A DNA stretch of 64,000 nt from Bordetella genomosp. 8 (GCF_002119685.1 NZ_CP021108.1:496001-560000), one strand, 5' to 3'; shown: positions 1 to 9,650, numbered from the stretch's first letter. A program made the numbers and translations. Notes: a model not told the origin generated them from the sequence alone.

Positions 1-687
1 CGTATCGGGGTCGCGCGCAGCACCACGCACAGGCTCGCGAGCTGCCTGGTGCAGGAACGCTATTTACGTGTGCTGCCGGGTTACGGTTACATGCTGGGGC
101 CGCGCCTAATCGAACTCGGCTTCCAGGCGCGGGAGGAAATTCCCTTGGCCACCCTGGCCCGGCCCTATCTGGACGAGCTGGCGCGGCTCAGCGGCGACAC
201 CATCCATCTGGCCGTGCGCGAAGGCTCGGACGCGCTCTACCTGGACAAGATACCGGGCAAGAAAGGGCTGGAGATGCGATCGCGGGTCGGTCACCGCATG
301 CCGCTGGCCGTGACGGGCGTCGGCAAGGCCTTGCTGCTGGACGGCGACGAAGCGGAGTGGGTGACCATGCTGCGCGCCGGTGCGCCGGTGTCTCCCCAGG
401 CGGCCGGCAATGTGCAGCCGGAAGACCGTTTCCTGGCGCGCATGCGCGAATACGCCCTGTCCGGCTATGCCTTCGATCTGGAGGACAACGAGCCTTCGAT
501 CCGCTGCGTGGCCGCGCCGGTGCGCGATGCGGCCCGAAAGATCGTCGCGGCCGTCAGCGTGTCCAGCACCATTCCCTACATGCCGATGGAGCGCATGCGC
601 GAGATGGTGCCGGCCGTGCAATCGGCCGCGCACGGTATTTCCAGTGAATTGGGATGGCGGCCGCCGGAGACGGCGCGGGCCGCCTGA
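1..687 (+). CDS. IclR-family transcriptional regulator (5' end cut by window)
   Basis: The frame is open from base 1, so the gene starts upstream. The first residues (RSTTHRLASCLVQERYL) are the recognition helix and wing of an IclR winged helix. The rest is the IclR effector domain: an LA-RPYLDELA linker helix, GHRMPLAVTGVGKALL, then a C-terminal segment with DNEPSIRCVAAPVRD and a VSVSSTIPYMP strand. 228 residues are visible against about 250-270 for the family, so roughly the first 30-40 are missing. It is a DNA-binding regulator of a catabolic or transport operon outside the window. The target is unknown. It converges on ampD. Confidence 0.9.
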   Translation, partial: RIGVARSTTHRLASCLVQERYLRVLPGYGYMLGPRLIELGFQAREEIPLATLARPYLDELARLSGDTIHLAVREGSDALYLDKIPGKKGLEMRSRVGHRMPLAVTGVGKALLLDGDEAEWVTMLRAGAPVSPQAAGNVQPEDRFLARMREYALSGYAFDLEDNEPSIRCVAAPVRDAARKIVAAVSVSSTIPYMPMERMREMVPAVQSAAHGISSELGWRPPETARAA

Positions 688-738
688 TGGACGTGGCCCG
701 CGCGCCGGCGCGGGTGTGACGCCTCGTGCTCCAGCCGG

Positions 739-760
739 CCTCAAGCCTCAAGGCTTGAGG
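739..760. terminator. Hairpin between convergent genes
   Basis: A perfect 9-bp stem (CCTCAAGCC / GGCTTGAGG) with a TCAA loop lies between the convergent ends of the IclR gene and ampD, immediately after the ampD stop codon. There is no long T-run on either side, so termination is inferred from position and stem. Confidence 0.45.
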
Positions 761-761
761 T

Positions 762-1346
762 TCAATCCTTGGCCCCGGGCAGCGCCCGCCTGGGGAAGCC
801 GCACAGGTGGCCGAAGCGCGTCCATTCGAAGGCGGGACCGGGGTCCGTCTTGCGTACGGGCGCGATATCCGAATGGCCGCGCACCGCGCGCAGCGGATGG
901 CGCACCGCGAGCGCGGGCGCCAGGCGCGCCAGGGCCGCGTACTGCGCATCGGTATAGGGCAGTACGTCCGTGCCCTCCAGTTCGATGCCGATGGAAAAAT
1001 CGTTGCAGCGCTCGCGGCCGTCGAACCACGAGACGCCGGCGTGCCAGGCGCGCGCGTCCGTGCTGACGAACTGCACGACGTCGCCGTCGCGCCTGACGAA
1101 GAAATGCGCCGACACGCGCAGGCCGCGCAGCCGCTCCAGCCAGGGATGGGCGCCATAGTCCAGCGTGTTCAGGAACAGCCCGTGTACATGCGGGCCGCCG
1201 AATTCGCCCGGCGGCAGGCTGATGTTGTGGATCACCAGCAGCGATATCGTCGTCCCGTCCGGCCTCGCGTCATGATTGGGCGAAGGCGCGTGCGTCACGC
1301 CGCGCGCGGGTTTCAACCATCCATGCCGATCGAGTTGCAGCGCCAT
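762..1346 (-). CDS. ampD: 1,6-anhydro-N-acetylmuramyl-L-alanine amidase AmpD
   Basis: Cytoplasmic zinc amidase that removes the peptide from 1,6-anhydro-MurNAc during peptidoglycan recycling. In many Gram-negatives its loss activates AmpR/AmpC. The 194 residues match the usual AmpD length. Visible signatures are the first zinc ligand in LLVIHNISLPPGEFGG (His about 40) and the C-terminal RGHSDIAPVRKTDPGPAFEW with the second His and the Asp ligand. The start is the ATG preceded by AGGAAAAGGACC; a longer open frame upstream has no AmpD-like sequence. No ampE or ampC is seen nearby. It stands upstream-facing to the PP0621 gene on the same strand. Confidence 0.93.
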   Translation of the reverse strand: MALQLDRHGWLKPARGVTHAPSPNHDARPDGTTISLLVIHNISLPPGEFGGPHVHGLFLNTLDYGAHPWLERLRGLRVSAHFFVRRDGDVVQFVSTDARAWHAGVSWFDGRERCNDFSIGIELEGTDVLPYTDAQYAALARLAPALAVRHPLRAVRGHSDIAPVRKTDPGPAFEWTRFGHLCGFPRRALPGAKD

Positions 1347-1419
1347 GCCGTACCGTGGTCCTTTTCCTGCGTTGCCGTAGTGGGTTGCGTTGGCCTGGGT
1401 TGCCGCGGTTCGGGCTGCC

Positions 1420-1719
1420 CTAGTATTTGGCCTCCAGCCTGGCGTGCTCCTGGCACCACGTGCGCCCATCGACCAGGGCGGCGTCCGAGCGGGGCAGGTG
1501 GATGCCGCAATGCGCGCAGCGCACCATCTGTTCGGCCGGCACGGCCCGGCGCGCGGCGCCCGATCGGCCCCGCGCGCGCTGCGCCCCGTTGCCGGCGGTG
1601 CTGTTCCTCGTGCCGCCAGCAGCATCGCGCGCCGCGTTGCGGGCGTTGGCGCGGGCGGCGATGCGCGCGATGGTTAGTGCCACCAGCACGACGATGATCC
1701 AGAAAAGTACCTTGCCCAC
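1420..1719 (-). CDS. PP0621-family small membrane/zinc-ribbon protein
   Basis: 99 residues: one N-terminal membrane helix (about residues 3-20, KVLFWIIVVLVALTIARI), a basic Ala/Arg-rich linker, then a C-terminal CxxC...WCxxH cluster (VRCAHCGIHLP and TWCQEH) likely to bind zinc. This organisation is that of the PP0621 family, whose function is unknown. The start is taken as GTG one base after the stop of the upstream CcsA-type gene, suggesting translational coupling. An earlier start would run far into that gene. Conserved pairing with a cytochrome-assembly-type protein suggests an envelope role, but this is inference. Confidence 0.75.
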   Translation of the reverse strand: MGKVLFWIIVVLVALTIARIAARANARNAARDAAGGTRNSTAGNGAQRARGRSGAARRAVPAEQMVRCAHCGIHLPRSDAALVDGRTWCQEHARLEAKY

Positions 1720-1720
1720 T

Positions 1721-2563
1721 TCAACCCCGATGCAATAGAACTTCCAGCACGAACCGGCTGCCGGTGTACGCCAGCAGCAGCAAGGCAAACCCCGACAGGG
1801 TCCAGCGCAATGCCACGCGGCCGCGCCAGCCCTTGCGGTAACGCCCGAGCAGCAGCACGCCGAAGGTCAACCACGACAGCAGCGTAAAGACCGTCTTGTG
1901 GTCGAACGGAAGCAGGCGCTGCGTCAGCATATACGAGGCCACCGATCCCGTGATGACGGTCAGCGTCAGCACGGCGAAACCGATGGAGATGATGCGGAAC
2001 AGCAAGCGCTCCTGCATCAGCAGCGGCGGCTGTACGTCCAGCACCTTGCCCATCAGGCTGGCGCCTTCGGCCTGTTCGAGCGGGCGATGCAGGTGGCGGT
2101 CCAGCAGGGCCATCAACATGGCTTGGACCGCGGCCACCGTCATCAGGCCGTAGGCCATCAACGCGATCACCAGATGGACGCGCAGCCAGGAATTGTTGGC
2201 GTGGGGCACGACCTGCCCCTGCGGGAAAGCGGCCGCCAGGGCGCAGACGAAGGCCGCCGCCGGCAACAGCAGCAGCAGCAGGCCATCGATGCGGATGACC
2301 AGGCTTTCCAGCCAGAAGATCAACATGCCCAGCCAGATGGCCGCCGACAGGGCCAGGGCCCAGCCGATGAACAGATAGGGACCGCCCAACAGGGACTGGT
2401 AGAGCGCCACGCCCTGCAGGAAGAGGGCGCCCATCAGGCAGGTCCTGGCGACCCGCCCCGCGTGCTGGATGCCATCCGTCCCGCCCAGGCGACGCCAAAG
2501 GGACGCGCCGAGCACCGCGTACGCCAGCGCGGCGACCGCGTGAAATACAATGCCAAATGACAT
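1721..2563 (-). CDS. CcsA/YpjD-type cytochrome c assembly family membrane protein
   Basis: 280 residues with about eight hydrophobic helices. The sequence HANNSWLRVHLVIALMAYG and the later LPFDHKTVFTLLSWLTFG are the features of the CcsA/HemX/YpjD superfamily (cytochrome c assembly protein domain). Members near ffh in proteobacteria (CorE/YpjD-like) are inner-membrane proteins whose exact substrate is not settled. They lack the WWD motif of true haem-handling CcmC/CcsA proteins, and no clear WWD is visible here. It is divergent from ffh and translationally coupled to the downstream PP0621 gene. Confidence 0.8.
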   Translation of the reverse strand: MSFGIVFHAVAALAYAVLGASLWRRLGGTDGIQHAGRVARTCLMGALFLQGVALYQSLLGGPYLFIGWALALSAAIWLGMLIFWLESLVIRIDGLLLLLLPAAAFVCALAAAFPQGQVVPHANNSWLRVHLVIALMAYGLMTVAAVQAMLMALLDRHLHRPLEQAEGASLMGKVLDVQPPLLMQERLLFRIISIGFAVLTLTVITGSVASYMLTQRLLPFDHKTVFTLLSWLTFGVLLLGRYRKGWRGRVALRWTLSGFALLLLAYTGSRFVLEVLLHRG

Positions 2564-2696
2564 AGGAACCGTTGTTGTTCTCGATGGGGCCCGCGCGCGG
2601 GCAATCCGGCGGGTTTTGCCGGTACCACGTGCGTCGGCGCGATACGCGCCGTGCCGGGCCCCTGCCAGCCGAATAGTTTAAGCGGAAACGCATCTC

Positions 2697-4106
2697 ATGC
2701 TCGACAACCTTACTCAACGCCTGTCGCGCGTCGTCAAGACGCTGCGCGGCGAAGCTCGCCTGACCGAAGCCAATACCCAGGAGATGCTGCGCGAAGTTCG
2801 CATGGCCCTGCTGGAAGCCGACGTCGCCCTGCCCGTGGTGCGCGAATTCGTCGCCCGCGTGAAGGAAAAAGCCCTCGGCGAAGAAGTCGCCTCCAGCCTC
2901 AGCCCCGGCCAGGCGCTGGTCGGCATCGTCCACAAGGAACTCACCGCCTTGATGGGGGGCGACCTGGGGGCGGAAGCCGGCGAACTCTCGCTGGCGGTGC
3001 AGCCGCCCGCGGTCATCCTGATGGCCGGCCTCCAGGGCGCGGGTAAAACCACGACCACCGGCAAGCTGGCGCGCTGGTTGTCCGAAGGCAACCACGTTCA
3101 GAACGGCCGCAAGACGGGCAAGAAGAAGGTGCTGGTGGTCAGCGCCGACGTCTACCGTCCCGCCGCCATCGAGCAGTTGAAAACCGTGGCCGCCCAGGTG
3201 GGCGTCGATTTCCTGCCCTCCGACCCCAGCCAGAAGCCGGAAGACATCGCCCGCAACGCCGTCGACCACGCGCGCCGCTATCACTACGATGTGCTGATCG
3301 TCGATACCGCGGGTCGCCTGGGCGTGGACGAGGCCATGATGCGCGAGATCCGCGCCTTGTATGACCTGGTCAATCCCGTCGAAACCCTGTTCGTGGTCGA
3401 CGCCATGCAGGGCCAGGACGCGGTCAATACCGCGCGGGCGTTCGCCGACGCGCTGCCCTTGACGGGCGTGGTCCTGACCAAGCTGGACGGCGACGCGCGC
3501 GGCGGCGCGGCTCTGTCGGTGCGACATGTCACCGGCAAGCCGTTGAAATTCGTCGGCGTATCGGAAAAGCTGGATGGCCTGGAAGCCTTCTATCCTGACC
3601 GCATGGCCCAGCGCGTGCTGGGCATGGGCGACATCGTGTCGCTGGTGGAGCAGGCGCAGCGCAACATCGACATCGCGGAAGCGCAGAAGCTGGCGACCAA
3701 GCTCAAGTCCGGCAATCGCTTCGACCTGAACGACTTCCGCGAACAGTTGGGCCAGGTCAAGAAAATGGGCGACATGAGCTCATTGCTGGAGAAGCTTCCC
3801 GCGCAATTCCAGCAGGCCGCCGGCCAGCTGCAGAGCGGTCAGGCGGACAAGCAGCTGCGCCGCACGGAAGGCATCCTGAATTCCATGACGCCGGCCGAAC
3901 GTGCCAAGCCCGAGCTCATCAAGGCCGCGCGCAAGCGGCGCATCGCCGCAGGCGCTGGCGTACCGGTGCAGGAGGTCAATCGCCTGCTGGCCCAGTTCGA
4001 GCAGATGCAGGGCATGATGAAGCAGATGAAAAAGGGCGGCATGGCCAAGATGATGCGCGCCATGGGCGGGATCAAGGGCCTGGGCCGTTTCGGCGGCATG
4101 CGCTGA
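2697..4106 (+). CDS. ffh: Signal recognition particle protein Ffh (GTPase)
   Basis: The protein subunit of SRP. It binds 4.5S RNA and signal sequences and docks with FtsY to deliver inner-membrane proteins. 469 residues is slightly longer than E. coli Ffh (453). The N domain occupies about residues 1-95. The GTPase G1 loop GLQGAGKTTTTGK starts near residue 111. DTAGRLGVDE (G3) and VLTKLDGDARGG (G4) follow. The methionine-rich M domain ends with QMQGMMKQMKKGGMAKMM and the RNA-binding SGxG-type region around residues 390-425. No 4.5S RNA gene is seen in the window. A divergent promoter region is shared with the CcsA-type gene. Confidence 0.98.
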   Translation: MLDNLTQRLSRVVKTLRGEARLTEANTQEMLREVRMALLEADVALPVVREFVARVKEKALGEEVASSLSPGQALVGIVHKELTALMGGDLGAEAGELSLAVQPPAVILMAGLQGAGKTTTTGKLARWLSEGNHVQNGRKTGKKKVLVVSADVYRPAAIEQLKTVAAQVGVDFLPSDPSQKPEDIARNAVDHARRYHYDVLIVDTAGRLGVDEAMMREIRALYDLVNPVETLFVVDAMQGQDAVNTARAFADALPLTGVVLTKLDGDARGGAALSVRHVTGKPLKFVGVSEKLDGLEAFYPDRMAQRVLGMGDIVSLVEQAQRNIDIAEAQKLATKLKSGNRFDLNDFREQLGQVKKMGDMSSLLEKLPAQFQQAAGQLQSGQADKQLRRTEGILNSMTPAERAKPELIKAARKRRIAAGAGVPVQEVNRLLAQFEQMQGMMKQMKKGGMAKMMRAMGGIKGLGRFGGMR

Positions 4107-4312
4107 TCGACCAAAAAAAACGGCCAGGATCGCCTGGCCGATGTGCCGGAGCGGGAGGGGAAAAGTCCGCGCCGGTGATCCCATCGAACCCGCTGCGGAA
4201 GTTCAATGGCGAGTCCATTATGCGTAAGGCTTAGGCCTTCGACCGTCAATCAGTTGTAACTGGTTGCGAGTCCACTGTGCGGGATTGCGCTGTGCCGTAA
4301 CAGCGCGCCGCA
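4107..4312. other. Intergenic stretch between ffh and the thiS-like gene
   Basis: About 200 bases between converging genes. Apart from the hairpin at its left end, no gene, tRNA, riboswitch or repeat is recognised. On the minus strand it would be an unusually long 3' leader-out of the thiS-like gene. Confidence 0.5.
4113..4140 (-). terminator. Rho-independent terminator reading leftward
   Basis: An 8-bp stem (CGGCCAGG / CCTGGCCG, ATCG loop) is followed on the minus strand by eight T residues. The T-run exists only in the minus direction, so it terminates transcripts coming from the thiS-like gene. The stem may also help ffh. Confidence 0.75.
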
Positions 4313-4516
4313 TCAGCCGCCGCCCACTGCCACAACGATCTCCAGCTTGTCGTTTTGTTGCAGACGTGTCTCAGCGTGCTGACTTTTGGGAACAATTTCG
4401 CCATTTTTTTCGACGGCGACACGTTTGCCTACATAGCCCAGCAGTTCGAGGAGGCCGAGTACCGTCGTGTCGGGAGCGACCTGCCGGGGCTCGCCATTCA
4501 GTTGAATATTCATCAT
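4313..4516 (-). CDS. thiS: ThiS/MoaD-like sulfur carrier protein (orphan)
   Basis: 67 residues starting MMNIQLNGEP and ending VVAVGGG. It is a ubiquitin-fold sulfur carrier whose C-terminal Gly-Gly would be adenylated and thiocarboxylated to donate sulfur in thiazole synthesis. Size, the MNIQLNG start, the NGEIVPKSQH loop and the di-glycine tail fit ThiS better than MoaD (about 80 residues). Normally thiG follows directly, but here the next minus-strand feature is a terminator and ffh, so thiG must be elsewhere. Two ATGs stand in tandem and neither has a strong Shine-Dalgarno. It lies 28 bases after pip. Confidence 0.75.
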   Translation of the reverse strand: MMNIQLNGEPRQVAPDTTVLGLLELLGYVGKRVAVEKNGEIVPKSQHAETRLQQNDKLEIVVAVGGG

Positions 4517-4544
4517 GGTGGTTATGTCGGCGGGGGACGCCTGT

Positions 4545-5495
<951 letters not shown>

Positions 5496-6287
5496 TCAGG
5501 CGGCTCGCTTGAACATGAGGTCCCAGACCCCGTGGCCCAGGCGCAGGCCGCGGGTCTCGAACTTGGTCTGCGGACGGAATTCAGGACGTGGCGCGTAGCC
5601 GTCCGCGGTATTGCGCAACTGCGGCTCGGCGCCCAGCACTTCGAGCATCTGTTGCGCGTAGTGTTCCCAGTCCGTGGCGCAATGGACGTAACCGCCCGGT
5701 TTCACCCGGCTGGCCAGCAAGGCGACGAAGGGCGGCTGGATCAGGCGCCGTTTGTGGTGGCGCTTCTTGGGCCAGGGGTCGGGAAAGTAGATGTGCACGC
5801 CGTCCAGCGAGCTGGGCGCGATCATGTCGCGCAGCACTTCCACCGCGTCGTGCTGGACGATGCGCACGTTTTGCAGGCCGGAGGCCTCGATGCGCTTGAG
5901 CATGGAGCCGACACCGGCGTTGAAGACCTCCACGCCCAGGAAGTTGTCCCCCGGCCGATCCAGGGCAATGCGTTCGGTGGTCTCACCCATGCCGAAGCCG
6001 ATTTCCAGGATGGTGGGCGCGGTCCGGCCGAAAACGCTGGCGGGATCCAGGATGCGTGCGGCGTAGGGGATGGACCACTGCGCCAGCAGGCGTTCCAGGG
6101 CATCGCGCTGGCCTTGCGTGATGTGGCCGCGGCGATGGACGAAACTGCGGATATGGGTGGCGCCGGGGCTATCGGGCGCATGCTGGCCGGATGCCGGCGC
6201 AGCCTCGGTCGCCGACGACAGGGCAGACGGTGAAACAGGAGACGGAGCGGGAGGCTCGCCGTCTTCGGGGATCGTATCGGTATTCAT
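5496..6287 (-). CDS. trmB: tRNA (guanine-46-N7)-methyltransferase TrmB
   Basis: SAM-dependent methyltransferase that forms m7G46 in the variable loop of tRNAs. 263 residues. The first about 60 are a low-complexity Pro/Ser/Ala extension and the core starts at [21 protein letters not shown] motif I is [13 protein letters not shown]; the TrmB-specific segment is [18 protein letters not shown]. First gene of a trmB-pip(-thiS) unit. Confidence 0.95.
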   Translation of the reverse strand: MNTDTIPEDGEPPAPSPVSPSALSSATEAAPASGQHAPDSPGATHIRSFVHRRGHITQGQRDALERLLAQWSIPYAARILDPASVFGRTAPTILEIGFGMGETTERIALDRPGDNFLGVEVFNAGVGSMLKRIEASGLQNVRIVQHDAVEVLRDMIAPSSLDGVHIYFPDPWPKKRHHKRRLIQPPFVALLASRVKPGGYVHCATDWEHYAQQMLEVLGAEPQLRNTADGYAPRPEFRPQTKFETRGLRLGHGVWDLMFKRAA

Positions 6288-6391
6288 AGCGCGCCATTGT
6301 AGTAGGGCGGGGAACCAGCCCGCGGCGGGGTCCAGGATACGGGAGCGATTCGTATCGCGCCATTGAAGCGCGGCCAGGCTCCTGAAGAAGG

Positions 6392-6598
6392 CTAGCGCTG
6401 TTGCTTGAGCTTGGCGGCCTGCTCTTGATTCAGGCGCGCCGCCTCATCCCTGGCGTAATCCGCCTCGCCGGCATCGTAGGAGCCCTCGTACGAGCAGCTG
6501 TTCCACCAGTGGCAGGAACTGGCGCGTTTGGGCGCGGCCGGGCCGCAGGCGGACAGCAGTATCAGGAGGGAGGAAGCCAGTATGAAGCGAGTGAGCAT
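6392..6598 (-). CDS. Small lipoprotein with CxYxGSYxxGExDYA motif
   Basis: 68 residues. A type II signal peptide ends at the lipobox LLSAC (lipidated Cys near residue 18). The mature part is short and charged, with a [22 protein letters not shown] segment. The same motif recurs in the lipoprotein at 20129-20404, so they are paralogues. Two further cysteines ([11 protein letters not shown]) could form a disulfide. Function unknown; it is likely anchored in the outer membrane facing the periplasm. Confidence 0.75.
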   Translation of the reverse strand: MLTRFILASSLLILLSACGPAAPKRASSCHWWNSCSYEGSYDAGEADYARDEAARLNQEQAAKLKQQR

Positions 6599-6771
6599 AT
6601 TGCGGAATTACCGGTTTGCGTTGAGTCGAACCGCAAAGATTGTCAGCTATCGCCCCTAGGGTCAACGCGTGCTGCGTCACTGGATCCTGGTCGGCGCCGA
6701 GCCTCGATACGCAGGCACGCTACAGGCCCCATGGGCCAGGAAGCGTTCTGAGCGACCACAATCGGCCAATG

Positions 6772-6777
6772 TATAAT
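6772..6777 (+). promoter_or_regulatory. Minus-10 box of the tRNA-Gly promoter
   Basis: A perfect TATAAT stands 44 bases before the mature tRNA start. No good -35 box is found at 16-18 bases (the nearest is a weak TTCTGA), as is common for GC-rich stable-RNA promoters. Confidence 0.5.
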
Positions 6778-6821
6778 CGCGCTTCCTGCTGGCCGGCAAG
6801 CTATGCCGGCACGGCACCCGG

Positions 6822-6895
6822 GCGGGTGTAGTTCAATGGTAGAACGGCGGCTTCCCAAGCCTCAAGCGTGGGTTCGATTCCCATCACCCGCTCCA
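6822..6895 (+). tRNA. tRNA-Gly (anticodon CCC)
   Basis: 74 bases with encoded CCA. The acceptor stem GCGGGTG/CACCCGC pairs fully. The D arm is GTTCAATGGTAGAAC. The anticodon loop CTTCCCAAG gives CCC. The T arm is GTGGGTTCGATTCCCAT. Close to E. coli glyU. The accessory region begins just after it, but no copy of its 3' end is found elsewhere in the window. Confidence 0.97.
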
Positions 6896-6908
6896 CAGTT
6901 TCCATGCC

Positions 6909-7778
6909 TCAGCGCTGTAGCCCCCACCGCTGTATCGTGACCCGCTCCAAGGCATGGAAGACGCCATTTTCGACCAGCAGGCCGATGATCACGACCAGTA
7001 TCAATCCCGCGAATACGCGATCCGTATAAAGCTCGTTGCGGTTCTGGAAGATGTACCACCCGAGACCGCCCTTGCCCGACGACGCGCCAAAGACCAATTC
7101 CGCGGCAATGAGCGTGCGCCAGGCAAAAGCCCAGCCGATTTTCAGCCCGGACAGGATGGACGGTAACGCGGCCGGGACCAGGATCTGGATCACGTAGCGC
7201 AGGCCGCGCAGGCCGTAGTTGCGACCTGCCATGCGCAGCGTATCGGGTACGGCCTGGAAGCCGGCATACGTGTTCAATGCCAACGGCCACAAAACCGAAT
7301 GGACGAGGACGAAGATCAAGCTGCCAGCGCCCAGGCCGAACCACAGCAAGGCCAGCGGCAGCAGGGCAATCGCCGGCAGCGGATTGAACATCGACGTCAA
7401 CGTGGTCAGGATGTCGCGGCCCAGTCGGCTCGAGACGGCGACCATCGTCAGGGCAAAGGACAGCACGATGCCCAGTATGTAGCCTTGCAACAGCACCTGC
7501 AGCGACAACCACGTCTTCTGCACCAGTTGCCCGTTCAGCAGGCCTTCGGCCAATGCCTGCATGGTCGCGCTGAACGTCGGTAGCAACAGGTCGTTGTTCT
7601 GCCAGCGCGCGACAGCTTCCCACAGTGCCGCCAGCACAACCAGGATGCACGTCTTGCGCACCCAGGGACGGTCCCAGACGCGCATGCCCAGGGGTACGTC
7701 CTGTGTCAGCTGCGTAGGCGGCAGCGCTGGCAGATCGACTTCGTATTCAGGTCGGACGGGCGGTGCAAGACTGCTCAT
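6909..7778 (-). CDS. ABC transporter permease, SsuC/TauC type (locus 1)
   Basis: Inner-membrane permease of a sulfonate/taurine/nitrate-type importer. 289 residues, about six helices after a 45-residue cytoplasmic N-terminus. The EAA loop that docks with the ATPase is around GRNYGLRGLRYVIQILVPAALPS; LKIGWAFAWRTLIAAEL follows, as in SsuC/TauC. Last gene of the dioxygenase-binding protein-ATPase-permease operon, 12 bases after the ATPase. The right neighbour is tRNA-Gly. The substrate is inferred only from the family. Confidence 0.88.
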   Translation of the reverse strand: MSSLAPPVRPEYEVDLPALPPTQLTQDVPLGMRVWDRPWVRKTCILVVLAALWEAVARWQNNDLLLPTFSATMQALAEGLLNGQLVQKTWLSLQVLLQGYILGIVLSFALTMVAVSSRLGRDILTTLTSMFNPLPAIALLPLALLWFGLGAGSLIFVLVHSVLWPLALNTYAGFQAVPDTLRMAGRNYGLRGLRYVIQILVPAALPSILSGLKIGWAFAWRTLIAAELVFGASSGKGGLGWYIFQNRNELYTDRVFAGLILVVIIGLLVENGVFHALERVTIQRWGLQR

Positions 7779-7790
7779 GGGAAGAAAAAT

Positions 7791-8666
7791 TCAAGCGGCG
7801 AGATGCGCCGGGCGTATATGGGCGTCGGCGTGGCCGACGGGCTCTTCGAACAGCATGCCGTGGATCCGTCGGGTGGCCGCCTGGAAGGCTGCGCTGCCCA
7901 TGCTGTGCAGCCCCCATTCATGGCTGTTCAATTCGGCGCGCACGCGGCCGGGATGCGGCGACAACAGGGCGATCCGGCTGCCGACGACCAAGGCCTCCTC
8001 GATCGAATGCGTCACGAACAGCACCGTCATCCGCAGTTCCTTCCACAGCGCCAGCAATTCTTCCTGCATCTTCCGGCGCGTCAACGCGTCCAGTGCGGCG
8101 AACGGCTCGTCCATCAACAGTACGCTAGGCTGCATCGCCAGCGCGCGGGCGATCGCGACGCGCTGCTTCATTCCGCCCGACAGCTCGTGCGGATACGAAG
8201 AAGCGAACCGCGCCAGCCCGACCGTTTCCAGGCAATGGCGCGCCCGCTCGCGCGCCGTTTTGCGATCCGCGGTGCGTGATGCCAACAGCGGGAACATGAC
8301 GTTCTGCTCCACTGTCTTCCAAGGCGGCAGTTGATCGAACTCCTGGAACACGACCACACGGTCCGGCGAGGGGCCATGCACGACCTGCCCACGCAGCCGG
8401 ATCTCGCCGGCCGCCGGCTCGATGAAACCTGCTGCCGCCTTGAGCAGTGTCGACTTGCCACAGCCCGAAGGCCCCAATAAAACGAAGCTGTCGCCTTCAT
8501 GGATGTCCAGGCTGACTTCGTGCGTGGCACGCACGATTCGCTCGGGCGTCCGATATTCGAGACTGACGCGGTCGAGCTGCAACAGCGGCGCGTTCGCGAT
8601 CGCCGTTGCCACGGACCCGCGGCGCTTGCCGCGCAAATCAGCTGCCGCTGGAAACTCGTGGGTCAT
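7791..8666 (-). CDS. ABC transporter ATP-binding protein, SsuB/TauB type (locus 1)
   Basis: Cytoplasmic ATPase that drives the importer. 291 residues. Walker A GPSGCGKSTLLK, Q-loop VVFQEFDQLPPW, signature LSGGMKQRVAIARAL, Walker B VLLMDEPFAALDA, switch His in FVTHSIEEAL. The first 29 residues before LLQLDRVSLEY are not conserved. The start overlaps the end of the binding-protein gene by 29 bases, with AAGGAG upstream. The QEFDQLPPWKTV and C-terminal LSPHPGRV stretches are typical of the nitrate/sulfonate/taurine subfamily. Confidence 0.9.
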   Translation of the reverse strand: MTHEFPAAADLRGKRRGSVATAIANAPLLQLDRVSLEYRTPERIVRATHEVSLDIHEGDSFVLLGPSGCGKSTLLKAAAGFIEPAAGEIRLRGQVVHGPSPDRVVVFQEFDQLPPWKTVEQNVMFPLLASRTADRKTARERARHCLETVGLARFASSYPHELSGGMKQRVAIARALAMQPSVLLMDEPFAALDALTRRKMQEELLALWKELRMTVLFVTHSIEEALVVGSRIALLSPHPGRVRAELNSHEWGLHSMGSAAFQAATRRIHGMLFEEPVGHADAHIRPAHLAA

Positions 8667-9648
8667 CGAAGAAGTACTCCTTGAGCGAAGCCGGCTGATT
8701 CTTGATGGCGCCGATCCGATGCATGAACTGGCCGAGCCCCAGGGTGTTCCGCGGCTCGACCTGGATCGAGACCTCGGGGTCCTTGACGATCCTGATCAGC
8801 AGATCGCGATCGGTTTTCGACTTCTCCACCCGGATGTAGGTATCCACCGCCTCTTCGGGATGCGCCTTGATGAACTTGGCGGCATCGTCCAGCGCATCGA
8901 TGAACGCCTTGTAAGTCTTTGGGTTGTCGTTGCGGAACTTCTCCGTCGCGTACAAAACCGTCGACGACGCCGGTCCACCCTGCACGTCGTAGGAGTTCAG
9001 CACGATGTGCGCCGCCGGATTGCCTGCCAGCTCCTGCTGCTGAAACGGCGGATTGCCGAAATGGGCGTTGACCTGGTTCTGGCCCTTGATGATCGCCGCC
9101 GTTGCGTCGGGGTGCGGCACCGCCACTGTCAGCGGCTCCAGTTTGTCGAATGACTTGTCGCCCCACTGCTTCGCCGCCGCCATCTGCAGGATGCGCGACT
9201 GCACCGACACCGTCGTCGCCGGCACGGCGATCCGGTCCTTGTCCGTGAAGTCGGCGATCGTCTTCACCGCGGGATTGTTGGAAACCAGGGAATAGGGGAA
9301 GTTGCCCAGTGAGGCGACGCCCTTCACGTTCTGGCGGCCGCGCGTGCGATCCCAGATGGTGAACAGCGGGCCTACGCCGGCACCCGCGATATCGATGCTG
9401 TTGGACAGCAGCGCATCGTTGACCGCCGAGCCGCCGGACAGTTGGACGAAGTCGACCTTGATGTCGACACCGGCTTCCTTGCCGCGTTTCTCGATCAGCT
9501 TCTGGTCCTGGACCACGTCCAGCAACAGGTAGACGATGCCGAATTGCTGGGCGATCCGGATCTGCCCTTCGGCATGAACGGCGCCGGCGGACGACAACAA
9601 GGCGACGCCGGCGAAGGCGCTGAGGACTTTCTTATGGAGTGATTGCAT
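8638..9648 (-). CDS. ABC transporter substrate-binding protein, SsuA/TauA/NMT1 type (locus 1)
   Basis: Periplasmic ligand-binding protein. 336 residues with a Sec signal peptide ending about residue 26 (SSAGAVHA). The mature domain starts EGQIRIAQQFGIVYLLLDVVQ and contains the family stretches NSIDIAGAGVGPLFTIW and HPDATAAIIKGQ. The start is the ATG two bases after the dioxygenase stop; the much longer open frame upstream is antisense-like noise over the dioxygenase. The ligand is presumably a sulfonate or similar small anion, judged only from operon partners. Confidence 0.88.
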   Translation of the reverse strand: MQSLHKKVLSAFAGVALLSSAGAVHAEGQIRIAQQFGIVYLLLDVVQDQKLIEKRGKEAGVDIKVDFVQLSGGSAVNDALLSNSIDIAGAGVGPLFTIWDRTRGRQNVKGVASLGNFPYSLVSNNPAVKTIADFTDKDRIAVPATTVSVQSRILQMAAAKQWGDKSFDKLEPLTVAVPHPDATAAIIKGQNQVNAHFGNPPFQQQELAGNPAAHIVLNSYDVQGGPASSTVLYATEKFRNDNPKTYKAFIDALDDAAKFIKAHPEEAVDTYIRVEKSKTDRDLLIRIVKDPEVSIQVEPRNTLGLGQFMHRIGAIKNQPASLKEYFFDDPRVSSGS

Positions 9649-9650
9649 GG

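Noticed and set aside
1721..2563. Calling the membrane protein a haem-exporting CcmC/CcsA
   Set aside because: No tryptophan-rich WWD haem motif is visible; the gene is better left as a CcsA/YpjD-superfamily member.
4107..4312. Small RNA or riboswitch linked to the thiS-like gene
   Set aside because: No TPP riboswitch sequence is seen, and the stretch is downstream of the gene rather than upstream. No tRNA, 4.5S or 6S-like fold could be drawn.
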